From NCBI GenBank assembly GCA_900555035.1, contig USJX01000072.1:1-13954 (forward strand): 13,954 nucleotides of DNA. The letters run 5' to 3'. This DNA comes from an uncultured Prevotella sp. GTDB taxonomy: Bacteria; Bacteroidota; Bacteroidia; Bacteroidales; Bacteroidaceae. Under the pieces are notes generated by a model. That model did not search any database and was not told the DNA's origin. It saw only the letters and a list, made by a program, of their open reading frames with translations. A program made the translations under genes and the position numbers. Shown piece after piece: positions 1 to 7,090 of the stretch. Positions within the stretch are counted from its first letter, which is position 1. The number at the start of each line of letters is the position of its first letter.

Positions 1-52
1 GCGCTCCTGTTTTGGGAACAGGTGGTCGCAGGTTCGAATCCTGTCGCCCCGA
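1..52 (+). tRNA. tRNA-Pro (anticodon UGG), 3' part only
   Basis: This is the 3' part of a tRNA gene cut by the window edge. The anticodon stem is CCTGT (6-10) with ACAGG (18-22). The seven-base loop between them places TGG at 13-15, which reads proline codons. A short variable loop follows, then the T arm GCAGG-TTCGAAT-CCTGT (28-44), the 3' acceptor strand CGCCCCG (45-51) and discriminator A at 52. No CCA is encoded, so it must be added after transcription. The 5' acceptor strand and D arm lie outside the window. Confidence 0.93.
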
Positions 53-56
53 CTTT

Positions 57-96
57 CAAGAAAGCTAAGAAGAATTTAATCTTCTTAGCTTTCTTG
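57..96 (+). terminator. Intrinsic terminator of tRNA-Pro
   Basis: A perfect 16-base inverted repeat (57-72 with 81-96) surrounds an eight-base AT loop and starts four bases after the tRNA end. A T-containing stretch (CTATATATACTTTT) follows. Its position directly behind the tRNA makes it the likely transcript end. The stem is A+T rich but long. Confidence 0.8.
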
Positions 97-179
97 CTAT
101 ATATACTTTTCATGTCTTATGATTAACTATATTGGATATTTAGTATTTAAAGTTTATAATTTAAAATAGTAGTACTATC

Positions 180-749
180 ATGATTATTACGATTGCGCGC
201 CAATGTGGATGTGGCGCTGTTCGTGTGGGCAGGTTGCTTGCCGAACATTATGGTATTCCTTTTTATACCCGTAAGAATTTGATGGAAATGGCAGAAAAGC
301 GTGGCATCCTGGATGAGATGGAAGCTTTCTTCGATGAAACTCCTGTGGATGAACTGCTCTTTTCTATGTCTTCCCTAGGTGAGAACCAGAGGTTGCTCAC
401 CGAAAAACCTCTTCGTGCCTTAGCGGATATGATTGGACAGGAGAATTGCATCATCATCGGACGATGTGGTAACTACATCTTTAGAGAGCGTAAAGACCTG
501 GTGTCGGTGTTCCTGAAGGGTGGTATTGAAGCTCGTATTGAGGAAATCCAGGAAGAACAGGGGCTGGCTCGTAATGAGGCTGCTGAGTTTGTGGAACATG
601 CAGATGATTGCCGTGTGGCTTATCATCAGTATTATACCGGACTTACTTGGGGTAATGCGGATGATTACGATGTCTGTCTAGACACAGTTCGCTTGGGTGT
701 TGAGAAGACGGCGAATGCCATCGAATCTTATGTGGAAGCGGTATTGTAG
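180..749 (+). CDS. Cytidylate kinase-like family protein
   Basis: A 189-residue protein resembling the cytidylate-kinase-like P-loop family common in Bacteroidetes and Firmicutes. The N-terminus (MIITIARQCGCG, then GRLLAEHYG to residue 25) has the family layout: a beta strand, a glycine-rich loop, then an LAE helix leading to GIPFYTRKNL. The glycine-rich loop is degenerate, with GCGA where GSGG is usual, and it has no GK[S/T]. A second conserved-looking stretch, IIIGRCGNYIF followed by an SVFLKG strand and an IEARIEEI helix near residues 91-124, fits the core of the fold. Length is close to the usual ~200. The ATG at 180 is the first in frame and has no Shine-Dalgarno. True nucleotide kinase activity is not established for this family and is uncertain here. 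It lies alone between the tRNA terminator and lrgA. Confidence 0.75.
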   Translation: MIITIARQCGCGAVRVGRLLAEHYGIPFYTRKNLMEMAEKRGILDEMEAFFDETPVDELLFSMSSLGENQRLLTEKPLRALADMIGQENCIIIGRCGNYIFRERKDLVSVFLKGGIEARIEEIQEEQGLARNEAAEFVEHADDCRVAYHQYYTGLTWGNADDYDVCLDTVRLGVEKTANAIESYVEAVL

Positions 750-771
750 AAGCGAGGAGTTGATTGCTGGG

Positions 772-788
772 AGTTCTTTAAAAGAACT
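772..788. repeat. 17-base palindrome upstream of lrgA
   Basis: AGTTCTTT-A-AAAGAACT is a perfect dyad, eight bases on each side of a central A, 35 bases before the lrgA start. No T tract follows on the plus strand, so it is not a standard terminator of the upstream gene. Its shape and place would suit an operator or a 5' mRNA hairpin for lrgAB. No exact TAnnTTTG box was seen between 750 and 823. Confidence 0.45.
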
Positions 789-823
789 ACTAATGGTCAA
801 GTTCAAAGTAAATAGTATTTAGG

Positions 824-1183
824 ATGAAATTTTTGATTCAGTTTTTAATTATCATAGCATTTTCTTTTGCAGGAGAATTGCTTCATTATCTTTTGCCGCT
901 GCCTATCCCTGCCAGTATTTATGGCATCGTCTTACTTTTTGCGGCATTAGAGTTAAAGTTGGTCAAGGTGAAGCATATCAGGGAAACAAGTGGTTTCCTG
1001 ATTGCTGTCATGCCTGTGATGTTTATTCCGGCAGCAGTGGGACTCATTGATTCCTGGCAATCGATAGCTGATTCCTTGCTGCAGTATGTTGCGGTAACCG
1101 TAATCAGTACTTTTGTGGTCATGGGTGCTTCAGGGTGGATTACGCAGTTTGTTATCAGAAAGGGAAAGGAGGCGAAGAAATGA
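824..1183 (+). CDS. lrgA: CidA/LrgA family holin-like membrane protein
   Basis: A 119-residue protein with four hydrophobic segments (roughly 3-21, 27-46, 58-77, 85-109). Typical LrgA features are an early segment followed by a LPLPIPASIYGIVLLF loop, then LVKVKHI and a long VMPVMFIPAAVGLI segment. In Staphylococcus, LrgA and CidA are small membrane proteins controlling murein hydrolase export and lysis; in other bacteria LrgAB-like pairs act in export of small metabolites such as pyruvate or glycolate. The C-terminus is basic (RKGKEAKK). It overlaps lrgB in ATGA at 1180-1183, which supports translational coupling. Family assignment is firm; physiological role in this organism is inferred. Confidence 0.9.
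   Translation: MKFLIQFLIIIAFSFAGELLHYLLPLPIPASIYGIVLLFAALELKLVKVKHIRETSGFLIAVMPVMFIPAAVGLIDSWQSIADSLLQYVAVTVISTFVVMGASGWITQFVIRKGKEAKK
1164..1172 (+). promoter_or_regulatory. Shine-Dalgarno sequence deciding the lrgB start
   Basis: GAAAGGAGG-type sequence lies inside the end of lrgA, about eight bases before the ATG at 1180. It is unusual in this window, where most starts lack such a site. It supports 1180 rather than the in-frame ATG at 1135 as the lrgB start. Confidence 0.7.
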
Positions 1184-1914
1184 TAACGGTTTTCTTATCT
1201 TCTGTTTTGATGCTGACCGCATCGCTTCCTTTGTTTCAAGACTCTGTGTTTTTCGGAGTGTTAATCAGTCTGGCTGCATACGCCATCGGTATGTTGCTGA
1301 AGGTAAAGACGGGATGGTCGTTGATGAATCCTTTGCTTATCTCTATCATCTTGGTGATAGTAACCTTGCTGCTGACAGGGGTGGATTATAAGACGTATAG
1401 TGCGGGGGCCAACTGTATCAGTTATCTGCTTACTCCGGCAACCATCTGTCTGGCTGTTCCGCTCTATCAGCAGGTAGAACTGCTCAAGAAGAACTATCGC
1501 GCAGTATTGATAGGTATCTTGTCGGGAGTATTGGCGAGTCTCTGTTCTGTATTGATTCTGGCTTTACTCTTCCATTTCGACCATGCAGCATACGTCACCT
1601 TCCTGCCGAAGTCTATCACCACTGCCATCGGTATCGGTGTTTCCGAGGAGTTGGGAGGACATGTTTCTGTTACGGTAGTGGTTATCATTGTGACGGGTGT
1701 CTTGGGTAACATCTTTGCCGAGAATTTCCTCAAGCTGCTTTGCATCAAGGAACCTATAGCCAAGGGTATAGCCATTGGTTGTTCTGCCCATGCTCTGGGA
1801 ACGGCAAAGGCAATGGAAATGGGTACCATCGAAGGTGCGATGAGTAGTCTTTCTATTGTGGTATGTGGTATTATGACGGTGGTAGGTTCTTCCATCTTTG
1901 CCATGTTCATGTAA
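1180..1914 (+). CDS. lrgB: LrgB/CidB family membrane protein
   Basis: A 244-residue polytopic membrane protein, partner of LrgA. Recognisable LrgB stretches include LLTPATICLAVPLYQQ, then FLPKSITTAIGIGVSEELGG, and near the C-terminus GIAIGCSAHALGTAKAMEMG followed by SSLSIVVCGIMT. The KSITT...G and SAHALGTAKA motifs are hallmarks of the family, and the length is near the usual ~230. The start at 1180 is chosen because it overlaps the lrgA stop in ATGA and follows a strong Shine-Dalgarno sequence; the longer frame from 1135 would add 15 polar residues. LrgA and LrgB work together at the inner membrane, in wall turnover control or small-molecule export. A terminator-like hairpin lies 78 bases downstream, overlapping the next gene's start. 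Confidence 0.92.
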   Translation: MITVFLSSVLMLTASLPLFQDSVFFGVLISLAAYAIGMLLKVKTGWSLMNPLLISIILVIVTLLLTGVDYKTYSAGANCISYLLTPATICLAVPLYQQVELLKKNYRAVLIGILSGVLASLCSVLILALLFHFDHAAYVTFLPKSITTAIGIGVSEELGGHVSVTVVVIIVTGVLGNIFAENFLKLLCIKEPIAKGIAIGCSAHALGTAKAMEMGTIEGAMSSLSIVVCGIMTVVGSSIFAMFM

Positions 1915-1992
1915 GTCTTTGACTTATTTATGAACCATGTAAGCAACTTTTGCTTTCTAATATTCTTGGATGACAAGAATCATGCAATATTT

Positions 1993-2036
1993 AATCCCTT
2001 TTTTCGTTTTATAAATATGAAACGAAAAAAGGGATT
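1993..2036 (+). terminator. Terminator-like hairpin whose loop holds the next start codon
   Basis: A perfect 17-base inverted repeat (1993-2009 with 2020-2036) is followed by TTTTTATATATTA, so it has the form of an intrinsic terminator for lrgAB. The ten-base loop TATAAATATG carries the ATG (2017-2019) of the following lipoprotein gene. The right arm encodes its first lysines and arginine. Additional pairs (G-U, A-U, U-A) could close the loop to four bases. Confidence 0.65.
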
Positions 2037-3477
2037 TTTATATATATTAATAGGTGGTATGGCTACTGCCTTCATGGTAAGTTGTGCAGATGATGAGAGT
2101 TTTTCATCATCTAGAACCGACTTGCTCTCGTTTTCCACGGATACTGTAAGTTTAGACACTACTTTCTCGAATGTGCCTACGCCCACTCGAAGCTTCTGGG
2201 TGTATAATCGTACGGGAAAGGGATTGCGCTGTTCTTCCGTAAGATTGGAAAACGGCAATCAGACCGGATACCGGGTAAATGTAGATGGATCGTTTCTGGG
2301 ACAAACCGCAGGCTTCCAAACTCAGAATGTAGAGGTGCGTAAGGGGGATAGTATTCGTGTGTTCGTGGAACTTACCTCGCACCAGCAATATCAGGATGAA
2401 CCGCAGCTGGTGGAAGATAACCTGCTCTTTCAGTTGGAGAGCGGAGTGCAGCAAAAGATAAACCTGAAAGCTTATTCCTGGGATGCTACTTTGCTGAATA
2501 GTCCAATCATCAAGAAAGATTCTACCATTCAAGGAAGCAGACCTATTGTTATCTATGGCGGCATGTGCGTGGATAGCGTGGCTACGCTTACCATAGGCGC
2601 AGGTACTCGACTGTTCTTTCATGAAAATGCCGGACTGAAGGTTTATGGCACCCTTCGTGTTCAGGGTGAACAAGGCAAGGAGGTGGTGATGAGAGGAGAT
2701 AGAATCGACAATATGTTTGATTATCTGCCTTACGATCGCACTCCGGGACAGTGGCAAGGTATCCAACTGATGGCTTCTTCGTATGATAATGTCATCAGCT
2801 ATGCTGATATCCATAGTGCCTATCATGGCATCTTGGTGGATTCCTGTGATGTAACCAGGCAAAAGTTGCTCCTGCAGAATTCTACGGTACACAATTGTCA
2901 AGGATATGGTGTGATGGTAGATTCGGCCAAGGTTCAGATATACAATAGTCAATTATCCAATACGCTGGAGCATCCGCTTTATGTACATGGCGGCGATGTA
3001 GAAGTGAATGGATGTACCATTGCCCAGTTCTATCCGTTTGATGGTCGTCGGGCTACGGCTATCGGATTCATGCCTCCTGTCAACAATCTCAAGGTTATGA
3101 ACTCGCTGGTTACGGGCTACCACGACGATGAAGTGGTATGGAGTGCGCCAAAGGAAGATGAAGTTTGTAATTTCAGTTTTGACCACTGCGTATTGCGTAC
3201 GGAGAAGATGACGACTGATGACAGCTTGAAGTTCACGAATATTATCTTTGAGGATTTGAAGGATACAACCCAATTTGGCGAGAAGCATTTCCGCTTATTC
3301 GATACAGATAACTTGAAGTACGACTTCCGTCTTCGCAAGGAATCGGCTGCCATCGGGGTAGCTGATGCAGCAAGCTCATTGCCTACCGACCGACAGGGAC
3401 TTCGTCGTGATGAGAAACCAGATGCAGGATGCTATGAGTTTGAGGAACAGATAGAAGAAAATGATAAGAAAGAATAG
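2017..3477 (+). CDS. Parallel beta-helix surface lipoprotein
   Basis: A 486-residue exported lipoprotein. Residues 1-23 are a lipoprotein signal: basic KRKK, a hydrophobic stretch, then lipobox MVSC with Cys23 as the lipid-anchored residue. ADDES after the cysteine resembles the acidic export signal that takes Bacteroidetes lipoproteins to the cell surface. An N-terminal beta-rich region (about 30-180) precedes a right-handed beta-helix region (about 195-420) with recurring short beta strands and asparagine/glycine turns, such as GLKVYGTLRVQG and GYGVMVDSAKVQIYNSQL. The end (RQGLRRDEKPDAGCYEF) resembles the C-terminal signature of Bacteroidetes beta-helix proteins. No catalytic residues can be assigned; a polysaccharide-binding or lyase-like role is only a guess. 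The start at 2017 gives the proper signal peptide, whereas the longer frame from 1930 would bury it. The end overlaps the next gene by 17 bases. Confidence 0.8.
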   Translation: MKRKKGFLYILIGGMATAFMVSCADDESFSSSRTDLLSFSTDTVSLDTTFSNVPTPTRSFWVYNRTGKGLRCSSVRLENGNQTGYRVNVDGSFLGQTAGFQTQNVEVRKGDSIRVFVELTSHQQYQDEPQLVEDNLLFQLESGVQQKINLKAYSWDATLLNSPIIKKDSTIQGSRPIVIYGGMCVDSVATLTIGAGTRLFFHENAGLKVYGTLRVQGEQGKEVVMRGDRIDNMFDYLPYDRTPGQWQGIQLMASSYDNVISYADIHSAYHGILVDSCDVTRQKLLLQNSTVHNCQGYGVMVDSAKVQIYNSQLSNTLEHPLYVHGGDVEVNGCTIAQFYPFDGRRATAIGFMPPVNNLKVMNSLVTGYHDDEVVWSAPKEDEVCNFSFDHCVLRTEKMTTDDSLKFTNIIFEDLKDTTQFGEKHFRLFDTDNLKYDFRLRKESAAIGVADAASSLPTDRQGLRRDEKPDAGCYEFEEQIEENDKKE

Positions 3478-4138
3478 GATAGCGAGCGTAGGGATGGTGG
3501 CGTTAGTAATGATTCCTATTCTTGTGTTTGCGAAAGGGATACAGGCTGGTGGGAGAGAGTTGCCGGCTGCTCCAAATTCTTTCTTACAGCAAAAGAAAGA
3601 AGATGCCGAACTGTTGGCAAGGGCACTGGATTATTTCGTTTCAAGGAAATATCATGAGTGCCTGATACTTTTGGAACGGCTCGACAAAACCTATCGTTTG
3701 AACCCTAGATATAAGGCATATTTGGGTGTGTGTTATTATTATGAATGGGACTATGAGCAAACCATCAGGTGCTTGGATCCGGTAATTCCTTTGTTGGAGA
3801 ACTTTGCGCCTCAGGAGCGTTCTTTTTATTGTTGGGCTGATGCCGAGAGTCATTTCGCTTTGCAGCTATATGAAAAAGCAATGCCGCTTTATGAACAGAT
3901 GCTCTCGCTTTGTAAGGAGAACGAGAAGCCTGATGCCAACTATCGTCTGGGGTTCTGTCATCTCTTTAAGGCGCGAGATATGGAGAAAACTACGAGTCGT
4001 GAAGAGATGATGGCAGAGTACAGAAAGGCTCGTGAGTATTTGCGGAATGCATTGAAAGGCTATCTGAGATATCGCAATACTACAGATGAAAAGGCTCGTA
4101 TTGCCCAGATTCAGCACATGCTTAAGGGTATGAGGTAA
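3461..4138 (+). CDS. Secreted TPR-like repeat protein
   Basis: A 225-residue protein with an N-terminal signal sequence (basic MIRKNR, hydrophobic VGMVALVMIPILVF, cleavage probably near residues 25-30). The rest is alpha-helical with tetratricopeptide-like pairs of helices: ALDYFVSRKYHECLILLERLDK, YKAYLGVCYYYEWDYEQTIRCLD, AESHFALQLYEKAMPLYEQML, ANYRLGFCHLFKARDM and YRKAREYLRNAL. Such proteins act as scaffolds for envelope protein complexes; no enzyme motif is present. It starts inside the end of the beta-helix lipoprotein gene (17-base overlap, different frame), so the two are probably co-translated and may act together at the envelope. Transcription ends at the terminator 4177-4217. Confidence 0.75.
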   Translation: MIRKNRIASVGMVALVMIPILVFAKGIQAGGRELPAAPNSFLQQKKEDAELLARALDYFVSRKYHECLILLERLDKTYRLNPRYKAYLGVCYYYEWDYEQTIRCLDPVIPLLENFAPQERSFYCWADAESHFALQLYEKAMPLYEQMLSLCKENEKPDANYRLGFCHLFKARDMEKTTSREEMMAEYRKAREYLRNALKGYLRYRNTTDEKARIAQIQHMLKGMR

Positions 4139-4176
4139 TTTTCTATGCTGAGGAGAAAATAAAGATAACTATATGA

Positions 4177-4217
4177 AAAGAGGGCGTGTCATGGCTTAGT
4201 CATGACACGCCCTCTTT
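4177..4217. terminator. Bidirectional terminator between convergent operons
   Basis: A perfect 17-base inverted repeat (4177-4193 with 4201-4217) surrounds a seven-base loop. The G+C-rich core is flanked by A and T runs, with GGCTTTTTATT after it on the plus strand. It sits between the TPR-like gene, which ends at 4138, and cdd, whose stop is at 4224 on the other strand. It can serve both. Confidence 0.9.
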
Positions 4218-4223
4218 GGCTTT

Positions 4224-4706
4224 TTATTCTTTCATGTTGGCATCTACAAATGAGAATGGCAACAAATCTTTGATGCTTCCGAAGCAATAGATGCCTGTTT
4301 CTCCGTATAGCAGGATGCGCACAGGCTGCTTGTAACGGTCTTCCATCTCGAGTATTACCTGGCGGCAAGCACCACATGGAGAAATTGGCGACTTGAGAAA
4401 GCCATTCTCGTTTCTTGCAGCTATGGCCAAGGTGATGATGGCCTGTTCTGGATAGTTAGACTGTGCGCCGAAGATGGCACTTCGCTCTGCGCAAAGGCCA
4501 GAAGGGAATGCGGCATTCTCCTGATTGGCGCCAATGAAGATTCTTCCGTCTGCAAGCAGGCAGGCTGCTCCTACGTAGAAATGGCTGTAGTTGGCGTATG
4601 AATTGTTGGTGGCCTCCATAGCCTTCTTCACTAGTGTCTGTTCTGTCTCGTTCAGTTCAGATAGCTCGGCTATCTGGTAATTGATGTTTAGTGTCTGCTC
4701 TTTCAT
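4224..4706 (-). CDS. cdd: Cytidine deaminase
   Basis: A 160-residue zinc enzyme that deaminates cytidine and deoxycytidine to uridine and deoxyuridine in cytoplasmic pyrimidine salvage. The zinc site is complete: Cys72-Ala-Glu74 (CAER, Glu as proton shuttle) and Pro110-Cys111-Gly-Ala-Cys114. The substrate-binding NQEN motif is at about 61-64, and the stretch YSHFYVGAACL is typical of homotetrameric cytidine deaminases. Length is slightly above the usual ~135, with an N-terminal extension. It begins eight bases after the M64 peptidase stop, so the two form one transcription unit; no metabolic reason for that pairing is evident. Confidence 0.95.
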   Translation of the reverse strand: MKEQTLNINYQIAELSELNETEQTLVKKAMEATNNSYANYSHFYVGAACLLADGRIFIGANQENAAFPSGLCAERSAIFGAQSNYPEQAIITLAIAARNENGFLKSPISPCGACRQVILEMEDRYKQPVRILLYGETGIYCFGSIKDLLPFSFVDANMKE

Positions 4707-4714
4707 AAGCTTCG

Positions 4715-6004
4715 TTATTTGGTGTAAAAGTCAATTATGTCTGTCAAGGCTTGTTTGCATACCGGGCAGAAGTCGGGTGTCTCGTTGATGCGCATTCTGC
4801 AATCCTGTACACCGCGATATACGCCCTTTACGCTATAGCCTGCTCCCTCGAAGACACCTACTTTGCTCACAGCCTCTTTAGCTTTCTTGGAAAGAGGTGT
4901 TGGTATCGGAGTGCCTTTTTTGACCATGCTTTTCCATTTGCTGTCGAAATCAACCAGAGTGGTGATATTTTTCTCCCAAGGTTCCACATCGTGAGGATAC
5001 ATCGGGATATCTTCTGATTCGTAAGCATATTCATCGGCAAGTCCTGCGAAGGAATGTCCAAACTCATGTACTACCACCGGCTTGAACCATTTCTGATGGC
5101 AAGTGGTCAAATTATATGAGTTGAGGATGCCGCCACCCCCATATCGGGTAGAATTAACCAATACGATGATGTGTTCGTATGGTGTACCTGCCAGACAATC
5201 GTGTAGATCCTTCAGGTGCAGGGTGGTGAGATAACGATCGCTGTAGAAGGTGTCGAAGTGAGAACTGAGGGCTGTCTTTTTCCAGATACCCTTGCCAGGC
5301 TCGCTGGTTCCGCTATCCTGTGATGCAGACTTTACGGCAACGACATTAAACTTGGCTTTCATACTCTTGAATGGCTCATGTGCAAAGATGGCGTCATTTG
5401 CCTCCTTGGCATCCTGTAGGAAGATAGGCATCTCCCTTTCGGTGTATCCTTCTGCCACGTAAGCGATGTGGATGCACTTGTTGGTATCTGCGGCCTCTTG
5501 CAAGGTTTCGTATGGAGTAGGTCGGTCTCCCTTGTGATGAATCAGGATATCCTTTGGAGCTACTTGATGGGTGAGCGATGTCATGATTTCTCTACGGTTG
5601 TTACGCAAGTCTAGAGTGATGTCAACTGTATCTTTTGGCATTGGTACCAAGAAGACATTCTCGAAACTCTGTGTATTGGTCTTGGCCTCTGGATAGGAGA
5701 GCCATTCCTGAAAAAGGGTAGAGAACGAATTGCGGTATATCACTTTGCCCGAACGGTGGTCGCGTACGGTGATTTGACCATTGCCTTCTACTGGCAGTTC
5801 GCTGAGTCGCTGCTTCTTGCCGTACCAACGAGGTAATACGTTCAGTTCATCAACAGCAATCAACTGCTTGTTGCTGTTGCCGGCAAAGGTGTAATCTACT
5901 CTCAAGGTTTTGTCAACGAAGTAATCGTCGAAGTTTTGCGCCTTTACCTGGATTGCTCCCATGAGCATAGCCAAGGCTGCAAGTGAAAATATATACTTCT
6001 TCAT
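4715..6004 (-). CDS. Secreted M64-family metallopeptidase (IgA peptidase family)
   Basis: A 429-residue exported zinc peptidase. Residues 1-22 form a signal peptide (MKKYIF..., ending VKAQ). The N-terminal part to about 150 is beta-rich. The catalytic part contains IAYVAEGYTEREM (about 180-192) and the zinc motif His313-Glu-Phe-Gly-His317 followed six residues later by Asp324 (HEFGHSFAGLADEY), the HExxHxxxxxxD pattern of peptidase family M64. Cysteines 402, 413 and 416 near the end may form disulfides or bind metal. The family is named for a Clostridium ramosum enzyme that cleaves human IgA; many Bacteroidetes relatives are found in gut and oral species, and their substrates are mostly unknown. 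IgA cleavage here is an inference from family only. It is the first gene of an operon with cdd. Confidence 0.9.
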   Translation of the reverse strand: MKKYIFSLAALAMLMGAIQVKAQNFDDYFVDKTLRVDYTFAGNSNKQLIAVDELNVLPRWYGKKQRLSELPVEGNGQITVRDHRSGKVIYRNSFSTLFQEWLSYPEAKTNTQSFENVFLVPMPKDTVDITLDLRNNRREIMTSLTHQVAPKDILIHHKGDRPTPYETLQEAADTNKCIHIAYVAEGYTEREMPIFLQDAKEANDAIFAHEPFKSMKAKFNVVAVKSASQDSGTSEPGKGIWKKTALSSHFDTFYSDRYLTTLHLKDLHDCLAGTPYEHIIVLVNSTRYGGGGILNSYNLTTCHQKWFKPVVVHEFGHSFAGLADEYAYESEDIPMYPHDVEPWEKNITTLVDFDSKWKSMVKKGTPIPTPLSKKAKEAVSKVGVFEGAGYSVKGVYRGVQDCRMRINETPDFCPVCKQALTDIIDFYTK

Positions 6005-6043
6005 TGTTTTCCTATTTGTTCTTTCTTTTTGAATTCTTAATAA

Positions 6044-6117
6044 TCAGAATGTTCTGGTTCTGTTTGTCCTATTCTGACAGAGCTTATCAGAATCTGATAG
6101 AGTTTATCTGATTCTGA
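6044..6117. repeat. Alternating heptamer repeats between LysM gene and M64 gene
   Basis: The heptamer TCAGAAT and its reverse complement ATTCTGA occur four times in alternating orientation: 6044-6050, 6071-6077, 6087-6093 and 6111-6117. The last pair extends to a 13-base inverted repeat with one mismatch (6087-6099 with 6105-6117), which covers the stop codon of the LysM gene. Neighbouring copies can pair in two mutually exclusive ways. No T tract follows on the minus strand. No exact TAnnTTTG box was found upstream of the M64 gene. Confidence 0.6.
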
Positions 6118-7027
6118 TTCTATCGCCTATCTTAATCTGATGGTCAATATCAAAATAGTTCATCTTGTAGAGATTGTTGAGTCTGATACCATACTTTTGA
6201 GAGATAATGTACATGCTTTCTCCCTTTTTTACGATATGTGGGCGATTCTTGTACTGTTTTGGTGCCTTCTTGCGCTTCTTTTTGAGATATACGATTTCTC
6301 CTTTGTGCATAACGTCATTTTTATCTCTCTCGTTGTATTTGGCAAGTTTGCGCCAGTTAATCTCTACTTCCTTACCCAGTGCCTTGAAGGTGTCGCCTTC
6401 GCGGGTTATGAGATAGTAGTTGTCATTGAACTTGTAGATAGGGTGCAGGAGTCCCTGTGCATTGACAGCCTGCTCGCTTCCACTATGCTCAGCCATAAAG
6501 CGGTCGAATCTTTTAGCCTTGTCGTAGTCAAAGAGTTTGTAGAGTTCAATGATTTGTATCAGCTTGTTGGCGTATTGTGGATTGGTGGCGTAACCACATT
6601 GTTTCAATCCCTGTGCCCAGCCTTTATAGTTGCGCTGTCCCAATTCAAAGAGACGGGCATAGCGTGGCTGTCTAGCCAGAAACTTGCTATGGTCTTCATA
6701 GCTGTCTCTGGCATCTTTGTAAACACGGAAACACTCACCGCGGGCATCGTCGTCGTGGTATTGGGTTGGACCAGTCCAATTATGGCATTTGATGCCGAAA
6801 TGGTTGTTACCCTGTGTTGCCAAAACACTCCTACCAGCACTACTCTCAAAAAGTCCCTGGGCCAGAGTGATGCTGGCTGGAATGTGGTAGCGAAGCATCT
6901 GCTCGATGGCGAGGTCCTTGTATTGGTTGATGTATGTCTGGTAGGTCTGATTCCACTTCATCTGCGCTTGAGATGTGGCGCAGAAGAGCAGAGATATACC
7001 TATTATATATGTTTTTATTCGATTCAT
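6104..7027 (-). CDS. Glucosaminidase (GH73-type) with two LysM domains
   Basis: A 307-residue exported peptidoglycan hydrolase. The signal peptide covers residues 1-22 (hydrophobic YIIGISLLFCATSQA). A glucosaminidase domain spans about 30-178: PASITLAQGLFESSAGRS carries the likely catalytic Glu61, followed by NNHFGIKCHNW, a YEDHSKFL stretch, and CGYATNPQYANKLIQIIELY, all typical of FlgJ/mannosyl-glycoprotein endo-beta-N-acetylglucosaminidase domains. Two LysM peptidoglycan-binding domains follow at about 212-258 and 264-307 (HIVKKGESMYIISQKYGI...IGDRIRI), joined by a basic linker (KKKRKKAPKQ). The role would be cleavage of glycan strands during growth or division, in the periplasm or at the outer face. 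It is transcribed away from the folK-like gene, with a promoter box nearly touching the start. Confidence 0.92.
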   Translation of the reverse strand: MNRIKTYIIGISLLFCATSQAQMKWNQTYQTYINQYKDLAIEQMLRYHIPASITLAQGLFESSAGRSVLATQGNNHFGIKCHNWTGPTQYHDDDARGECFRVYKDARDSYEDHSKFLARQPRYARLFELGQRNYKGWAQGLKQCGYATNPQYANKLIQIIELYKLFDYDKAKRFDRFMAEHSGSEQAVNAQGLLHPIYKFNDNYYLITREGDTFKALGKEVEINWRKLAKYNERDKNDVMHKGEIVYLKKKRKKAPKQYKNRPHIVKKGESMYIISQKYGIRLNNLYKMNYFDIDHQIKIGDRIRIR

Positions 7028-7031
7028 AGTG

Positions 7032-7039
7032 CAAAAATA
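7032..7039 (-). promoter_or_regulatory. Promoter -7 box of the LysM glucosaminidase gene
   Basis: On the minus strand this reads TATTTTTG, an exact TAnnTTTG match. Only four bases separate it from the ATG at 7027, so transcription would start at or just before the start codon. No TTG was seen at the expected -33 position. Confidence 0.5.
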
Positions 7040-7073
7040 ATAAAAAAAACGGATAAATCGTGCTTTATTAAAG

Positions 7074-7090
7074 TATTTTTGCTATCTTTG
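7074..7090 (+). promoter_or_regulatory. Two tandem -7 boxes for the folK-like gene
   Basis: TATTTTTG (7074-7081) and TATCTTTG (7083-7090) both match TAnnTTTG exactly and lie nine bases apart. The second is followed by CA, as is frequent in Bacteroidetes promoters, and lies 17 bases before the ATG at 7108. No clear -33 TTTG is present. Confidence 0.6.

Noticed and set aside
1135..1179. Longer lrgB start
   Set aside because: The Shine-Dalgarno sequence and ATGA overlap both point to 1180.
1930..2016. Upstream in-frame start for the lipoprotein
   Set aside because: It would place 29 residues before the basic and hydrophobic parts of the signal peptide and bury the lipobox. Start at 2017 gives a normal signal. 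Translation of the upstream part as a leader remains possible.
2152..2952. 266-codon minus-strand ORF inside the lipoprotein gene
   Set aside because: It is opposite a gene with signal peptide and beta-helix repeats, and its translation has no features.
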